Shown here piece after piece: positions 60,000 to 64,000 of a stretch of DNA of 64,000 nucleotides. The notes under the pieces were generated by a model. The model made no database searches. It worked only from the letters and a program-made list of their open reading frames with translations, and was not told the DNA's origin. Both the position numbers and the translations under genes were made by a program. Position 1 is the stretch's first letter. Each line of letters opens with the position of its first letter. The DNA comes from Dactylosporangium fulvum. Lineage in GTDB: Bacteria > Actinomycetota > Actinomycetes > Mycobacteriales > Micromonosporaceae. Location of the stretch: assembly GCF_025137375.1 (NCBI RefSeq), contig NZ_CP073720.1, positions 6,782,501 through 6,846,500 on the forward strand, written 5' to 3'.

Positions 60000-60020
60000 C
60001 ATTGCCGGTCACCGGCAATG
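60000..60020. promoter_or_regulatory. 21-bp perfect palindrome upstream of dadA-like gene
   Basis: CATTGCCGGT (60000-60009) and ACCGGCAATG (60011-60020) are exact reverse complements around one central base, making a perfect 21-bp palindrome. Its core TTGCCG-N5-CGGCAA equals the dyad in front of the PucR gene. It lies 150 bases upstream of the dadA-like start, within reach of an activator, and is a strong candidate for the PucR-type operator. Confidence 0.65.
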
Positions 60021-60190
60021 ACGGCAGGCCGTGGGCAGGAGCCGGATGCCCGTCGGAACGCCGCTGTCCATCCAGCCTCGGCCACCGGCCGCGGCACGTC
60101 ATGGCCATCCACCGGCGAACAGCAATGCCGCAGCTTGCCGGACATCGGTAACGGCTGACCCGTGGCGCTGCGACGCGTCCCACACATTCA

Positions 60191-60225
60191 GATCGTCATC
60201 AGTTGATCGACAGATAGTGACGATC
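60191..60225. promoter_or_regulatory. inverted repeat upstream of STAS gene
   Basis: GATCGTCA (60191-60198) and TGACGATC (60218-60225) are exact reverse complements with a 19-base spacer, ending 27 bases before the STAS start. It may be an operator or an mRNA leader hairpin; there is no poly-T tail, so a terminator is unlikely. No matching copy was seen elsewhere in the window. Confidence 0.4.
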
Positions 60226-60252
60226 ATAGGGATTCTGTGGGACGCTGGCGGC

Positions 60253-60573
60253 ATGGCGCTCTCGTTCGAGGTGTATCGGCACGCAGCCGGGCAGGTCCTG
60301 CTCCAGCTGCGAGGTGAGCTCGACCAGGACACGGCTGCGACGTTTCACCAGGCGCTGGCCACGGCGCTGGAGACGATGCCGAGCGAACTCCTGCTGGATC
60401 TGAGCATGGTCACGGCGGTCGGCGTCGGCGGGATCAGCTTCCTGATGGCCGCACGCCGCGCCGCCGATCAGTTGCGCTGCCGGTTCGGGTTGTCCGCGGT
60501 CAGCCCGGCCGTCGACCGGCAGCTGCGCTCCCGGGGTCTCACCAGCCAGTCTCTCGAACCCGGCGTTCACTAG
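60253..60573 (+). CDS. STAS-domain protein
   Basis: A 106-residue single STAS domain. It shows the strand VLLQLRGELDQDTAATFHQA, the core LLLDLSMVTAVGVGGISFLM and the last strand FGLSAVSPAVDRQL. In anti-sigma antagonists the phosphorylated Ser sits in a DSSG motif; here that position is VGVGG with no Ser or Thr, so it may not be switched by phosphorylation. No anti-sigma kinase is nearby. ATG 60253 is chosen; the longer frame upstream is not convincing. Confidence 0.7.
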   Translation: MALSFEVYRHAAGQVLLQLRGELDQDTAATFHQALATALETMPSELLLDLSMVTAVGVGGISFLMAARRAADQLRCRFGLSAVSPAVDRQLRSRGLTSQSLEPGVH

Positions 60574-60677
60574 CGCGGTGCCCACCATTTTCGATCTTGC
60601 AGCTGTGGTGCCGGGACACTGCAAGATCGATGCGTGACAAGCCGGGCGGACGTCGGTGGGCGACGCGGTGGTGCGGG

Positions 60678-61094
60678 TCAGGCGGCGGCGAGGTCGGTGG
60701 TGCAGTGCGGACACCGGGTGGCATCCACGGGCAGGTCGTTCAGCTTGCAGCTCGGGCAGGTCTTGGTCGGTGGTGGGTCACCGAAGACGGTCTTGCCGCG
60801 CTTGCGCATGTAGGACCGGTAGGGCACCACGATCAGAAAGTAGATCACGGCCACGAAGACGACGAAGTAGATGAACGCGCCGATGAAGGCGCCGAGGTCG
60901 ATCCGCTGGCCGTTCAGCGTCCAGCCGATGCCCTTCCCGGTCGTTCCCCCGCCCGCCATCGCGTTGACCAGGGGCGTGATGATGCTGTCGGTGAAGGCCT
61001 TGATCAAGGTACTGAACGCCAGGGCGACGACCAGGCCCACTGCGACAACGATCAGGTCGCCTTGCATCAGGAAGTTCTTGAAGCCCTTCAACAT
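60678..61094 (-). CDS. mscL: large-conductance mechanosensitive channel MscL with zinc-ribbon tail
   Basis: A 138-residue MscL: N-terminal amphipathic MLKGFKNFLMQGDLIVVAVG, first membrane helix lining the pore, a periplasmic loop, and a second helix (IGAFIYFVVFVAVIYFLIVV). Unlike E. coli MscL it ends in a zinc-ribbon-like tail with C113, C116, C128 and C131 (CPSC...CPHC). The channel releases osmolytes on hypo-osmotic shock; the tail may link gating to zinc or redox, which is inference. GAGGGGAG before ATG 61094 sets the start; the frame upstream is not coding-like. Confidence 0.88.
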   Translation of the reverse strand: MLKGFKNFLMQGDLIVVAVGLVVALAFSTLIKAFTDSIITPLVNAMAGGGTTGKGIGWTLNGQRIDLGAFIGAFIYFVVFVAVIYFLIVVPYRSYMRKRGKTVFGDPPPTKTCPSCKLNDLPVDATRCPHCTTDLAAA

Positions 61095-61478
61095 CCGCAC
61101 TCCCCTCGTCATGGCGTCCGGGTAGCCACCGCCGACTTTCTCTACCAAGTCGGCGCAGACGTAAACCATCGCCCACCGCGTGCGCCGACACGATCCACGC
61201 CCTCGGCGCCCGGCTCGACGGCCGGTATCGCCCACTTCCTCGTGCACGCCGGCACAACCTCACCCGACGCCTGCTCCTTCCAGGGCCTGTTCACAGCGGC
61301 GGACGCCCGGGGCCGGGGCGGCGGGTTGCCGTCCACCGGCAGATGGGACAGCTCATGCGGTTTCATGTCGCCCGCTGTGGGCAGTCAGCGCGGTGCCGGC
61401 CGTCGTTGCCAGTGCGTTGGTATGCGGGATTGAAGCGCCTGGTCCGCGGGGGTGTGTGATCAGGCGGGGGCGGCCGGT
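61095..61478. other. gene-free region upstream of mscL
   Basis: About 380 bases in which no open frame has the features of a gene; the frames there are antisense or out-of-frame shadows. It should contain the mscL promoter. Nothing else can be supported. Confidence 0.4.
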
Positions 61479-61514
61479 GGCCGTGACCGGGGTGTCCGAC
61501 ACCCGGTCACGGCC
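61479..61514. terminator. strong hairpin downstream of the fbpC-like gene
   Basis: The stem starts GGCCGTGACCGG (from 61479) and ends CCGGTCACGGCC (to 61514), arms that are exact reverse complements. An inner GTGTC/GACAC extension leaves one bulged G. With at least 17 base pairs it is the most stable stem-loop I found in the window. It lies 53 bases past the end of the ATPase gene on the minus strand, which fits a transcription terminator or RNA-stabilising element. There is no T-run on either side. Confidence 0.6.
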
Positions 61515-61567
61515 GGCCCGTGTCCGCCGCAGCGGTCCTGACAGACGACATCGGCGGCCGCCGTGGC

Positions 61568-62596
61568 TCAGGTGCGGGCGGCGTAGGCGTTCACGGCGCC
61601 GACCACGTCGACCGTGACCCGTTCGCCGGTGGTGTACGCCACCGTGGCGTCGGCGCGGGCGTCCAGCAGGGTGCCGTCGGGCAACTCCACGGTGAGGACG
61701 GTGTCAGCGCCGAGGAATCCGCTGGCGCGGACGACGGCGTTGCCGCCGGCGGCAGGTGTCACGCGGAGCTGTTCGGGCCGGACGAACACGGTGGCGTCGC
61801 CGTCCGGGCACGGCTGCGCGACACGGAGCGTGCCGAGCGTGCACGACACCGCGCCGGCGTCGGCCTTCCCCGGCAACGTGGTGCCGGGGCCGAGCAGCCG
61901 TGCGGTGTCGAGGTCGACCGGGGCGGCGTAGATCTCGCGGGCGGGTGCGACCTGCGTGAACCTGCCGCGGGTCAGCACGGCGACCTCGTCGGACAGCGAC
62001 AGCGCCTCCGCCTGGTCGTGGGTGACGAGCAGCGTGGTCACCCGCTCGGCGCGCAGGGCCTCGGCGACGGCGGTGCGCGTGGCCGACCGCAGGGCGGTGT
62101 CCAGCGACGAGAACGGCTCGTCGAGGAGCACGAGCGCCGGGCGGCGGGCCAGTGCCCGGGCGAGCGCGACCCGCTGCTGCTGCCCGCCGGACAGCTCGTG
62201 CGGATGGCGCCGGGCCAGGGACGCGTCGAGACGGACGAGATCGAGGAGCTCGGCGACGCGATGCCTGCGCTCCGCCCTGGTCCCGGCGGCCCGGGACAGG
62301 CCGAACGCGATGTTCGCCTGGACGGTCAGGTGCGGGAACAACGCACCCTCCTGGGCGACATAGCCGATGCTGCGCTTCTCCGGAGGTACCGCTGAAACCA
62401 CCCGGCCGGCGAGGGCGATCGTGCCGCCGTCGGCCCGGTCGAACCCGGCGATCAGCCGCAGCAGCGTCGTCTTGCCGCAGCCGGAGGCGCCGAGGATCGC
62501 CGTGGTCGTGCCCTCGGCGACGTCCAGGCTCACCCCGTCGAGGACCCGCGCCCGGCCGTAGCTCTTGTGCAGGTCCCGCACCGACAGCGCGGTCAT
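61568..62596 (-). CDS. fbpC: iron(III)-type ABC transporter ATP-binding protein (FbpC-like)
   Basis: A 342-residue ATPase: Walker A GASGCGKTTLLRLIAG, Q-loop GYVAQEGALFPHL, signature LSGGQQQRVALARAL, Walker B LVLLDEPFSSLD and the switch H in LLVTHDQAEALSLSD. A C-terminal regulatory region of ~100 residues with a TOBE-like fold (TVFVRPEQLRVTP) follows, as in FbpC and other CUT/Fe-type ATPases, whereas ThiQ is much shorter. ATG 62596 overlaps the permease stop by 4 bp. The substrate-binding protein is not in the window. Confidence 0.85.
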   Translation of the reverse strand: MTALSVRDLHKSYGRARVLDGVSLDVAEGTTTAILGASGCGKTTLLRLIAGFDRADGGTIALAGRVVSAVPPEKRSIGYVAQEGALFPHLTVQANIAFGLSRAAGTRAERRHRVAELLDLVRLDASLARRHPHELSGGQQQRVALARALARRPALVLLDEPFSSLDTALRSATRTAVAEALRAERVTTLLVTHDQAEALSLSDEVAVLTRGRFTQVAPAREIYAAPVDLDTARLLGPGTTLPGKADAGAVSCTLGTLRVAQPCPDGDATVFVRPEQLRVTPAAGGNAVVRASGFLGADTVLTVELPDGTLLDARADATVAYTTGERVTVDVVGAVNAYAART

Positions 62597-64000
62597 GGTC
62601 TGGCTCCCCGGGTGGACTGACGCAACAGGAGGTACGCCGCCGGCAACGACAGCGCGATCATGCAGACCGCGTAGGGTGCGGCCCGCGGGTAGTCGATCTC
62701 GGCGGTGGCGGCCCAGAACTCCGTGGCCAGCGTGTGGGTTCCGGTGGGCGCGAGCAACAGGGTCGCCGTCAGCTCGGTGGTCACGGCGAGGAACACGAGA
62801 GCGGCCGCGGACAGCATGCCCGGTGCGGCGAGCGGAACGGTCACCCGGCGGAAGGTTGCCAGGGCGGACCGGCCGAGCGCGCGCGACGCCTCGTCGAGCG
62901 TCGGTGGCGCCTGGCCGATCGCCGCCCGCAGGTTCACCATGGCGCGGGGCAGGAACAGCATCACGTAGGCGGCGACGGCCAGCGTGGTGGTCTGGTAGAG
63001 CGGGCGGGCGTACCGGATCGATGCGGTGACCAGCGACAGGCCGACGACGACACCGGGCACGGAGCTGGCCAGGTAGGTGCTGCGTTCCATGACGGTGCTC
63101 ACGATGCTGCGGTACCGCACGGCGAGCCACGCCATGGGGAATCCGATCGCGACGGCGGCCACGGCGGCGAGCGCGCCGAGCTTCGCCGTGGTTCCCAGCA
63201 CCGGCAGGAGCGCGGCCAGGTCCCATGCGCCGGCGGTGCTGTAGGTGAGCCAGTGGATCACACTGTACGCCGGGACGCCGATCGCCAGCCCGAGCAGGGC
63301 CAGCAGCAGAACGATGACGGGTCCGGTGAGCCACCCCAGGCGGGCCGGCACCGCCGGACGGGCGGCACCGGCGCCGAGGCGGGCGGTCCGGGCCCGTCCG
63401 CGGACCAGCACTTCGAGGGTGACGAACGCGAGACAGCACAGCACGAGGACCGCGGCCAGCATGTTGGCCGCCGCGGACGCGAACGTCGACTCGTACTGGG
63501 CGATGATCGCGGTGGTGAACGTGGGGTAGCGCAACTGCTCGATGGCGCCGAACTCGGCGAGCAGATGCAGGGCGACGAGCAGGGCACCGCCCGCCATGGC
63601 CGTCCGCAGCTGCGGCAGCACCACGCGGGCGAAGACCCGCACCGGGCCGGATCCCAGCGCCCGGGCCGACTCCTCCAGGGCAGGGTCCAGGCCGCGGAGC
63701 GTCGCCGCCACCGGCAGCAGCACGAACGGGTAGTACGACAGGGTGGTGACGATGGTGGACGCGGCCAGCCCGTCCAGGCCGGGCCGCACCGTGATCCATG
63801 CATAGCTGTTGATGAATGCCGGGATGGCCAGCGGAGCGGTCAGCAGCGCGAGCCACATCCCGCGCCACGGCAGCGACGTGCGTTCCACGATCCAGGCCAG
63901 GGCGGTGCCGAGCACCAGGCAGCATCCGGTGGCGGTGCCGCACAGCGCGAGGGTGTTGCCCAGCAGTTCGGCGATGAGCGGCCGGAACACGAGCGGCCGG
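62593..64000 (-). CDS. fbpB: ABC transporter permease, FbpB-type fused, 5' end outside window
   Basis: At least 468 residues, with two repeated permease halves of about six membrane segments each. Both EAA loops are seen: LEESARALGSGPVRVFARVV in the first half and LDEASRALGRSALATFRRVT in the second. This double-length permease is typical of FbpB (iron) and ThiP. The frame is open to the window edge, and the typical length is ~520, so about 50 N-terminal residues are missing. It pairs with the ATPase after it. Confidence 0.85.
   Translation of the reverse strand, partial: RPLVFRPLIAELLGNTLALCGTATGCCLVLGTALAWIVERTSLPWRGMWLALLTAPLAIPAFINSYAWITVRPGLDGLAASTIVTTLSYYPFVLLPVAATLRGLDPALEESARALGSGPVRVFARVVLPQLRTAMAGGALLVALHLLAEFGAIEQLRYPTFTTAIIAQYESTFASAAANMLAAVLVLCCLAFVTLEVLVRGRARTARLGAGAARPAVPARLGWLTGPVIVLLLALLGLAIGVPAYSVIHWLTYSTAGAWDLAALLPVLGTTAKLGALAAVAAVAIGFPMAWLAVRYRSIVSTVMERSTYLASSVPGVVVGLSLVTASIRYARPLYQTTTLAVAAYVMLFLPRAMVNLRAAIGQAPPTLDEASRALGRSALATFRRVTVPLAAPGMLSAAALVFLAVTTELTATLLLAPTGTHTLATEFWAATAEIDYPRAAPYAVCMIALSLPAAYLLLRQSTRGARP

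Larger units (their letters stand above)
59851..60252. other. intergenic region upstream of dadA-like and STAS genes
   Basis: No gene is supported in these ~400 bases. It contains a GC-rich dyad just upstream of the dadA-like gene (GCAAC near 59880 with GTTGC near 59903, plus CGCC/GGCGG inside), the palindrome at 60000-60020 and the inverted repeat at 60191-60225. It therefore appears to be mainly a regulatory region serving both divergent genes. Confidence 0.45.

Overview
The window is very GC-rich DNA with tightly packed genes, frequent GTG/TTG starts and 4-bp stop/start overlaps. Gene families such as NarL/DesK two-component pairs, PucR, a CmtR-type ArsR and lipoprotein/ABC transporters without their own ATPase point to a filamentous actinomycete. 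Micromonosporaceae (Actinoplanes/Dactylosporangium-like) is my best guess, not proven. I saw no rRNA, tRNA, CRISPR, phage or insertion sequence. It reads as chromosomal accessory DNA with several small gene remnants.

0-9 kb: the end of a LysR regulator, a small four-cysteine protein and a STAS protein come first. A heavy-metal module follows: a CmtR-like Cd/Pb sensor, a CDF exporter, a MerT-like membrane protein and a CC-motif protein. Next are two methyltransferases, a broken ArsR gene, a YcxB-like protein, an SDR, a Tat-exported amine oxidase and a cupin.

9-25.4 kb: this is the most coherent region. One leftward operon encodes UgpB, a glycerophosphodiester phosphodiesterase, an inositol-monophosphatase-type phosphatase, UgpA, UgpE, a cytoplasmic metallophosphoesterase and a secreted PLD-like protein fused to an apparent seven-bladed propeller. 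Just upstream, also leftward, is a PiT phosphate permease with a DUF47 partner. Facing them is a rightward, translationally coupled operon of two FGGY kinases, a histidine phosphatase, a DeoR regulator and a 2-hydroxyacid dehydrogenase. Together they look like a scavenging and catabolic island for phosphodiester-linked glycerol or other polyols.

25.4-43.4 kb: four separate NarL/DesK-type sensor/regulator pairs lie in 18 kb. Between them are a 4-coumarate-CoA-ligase-like enzyme coupled to an unknown protein, an AhpD-like/DUF6220/membrane mini-multicopper-oxidase operon, a chemoreceptor and a membrane-anchored DJ-1-type protein.

43.4-54 kb: a divergent LysR/MFS exporter pair, a diguanylate cyclase with a LacI-type ligand domain, a secreted alpha/beta hydrolase with a Calx-beta-like tail, a metallo-beta-lactamase-fold hydrolase, a thiolase remnant and a KimA-type potassium importer.

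54-64 kb: a tandem universal stress protein, two TraR/DksA zinc-finger proteins and an actin-like ATPase resemble actinobacterial stress/dormancy clusters. A PucR regulator and a DadA-like D-amino-acid dehydrogenase are convergent, and each has the same palindrome (TTGCCG-N5-CGGCAA) upstream. Then come a STAS protein, MscL with a zinc-ribbon tail, a strong hairpin, and an FbpC/FbpB-type iron ABC transporter whose permease runs off the window end.
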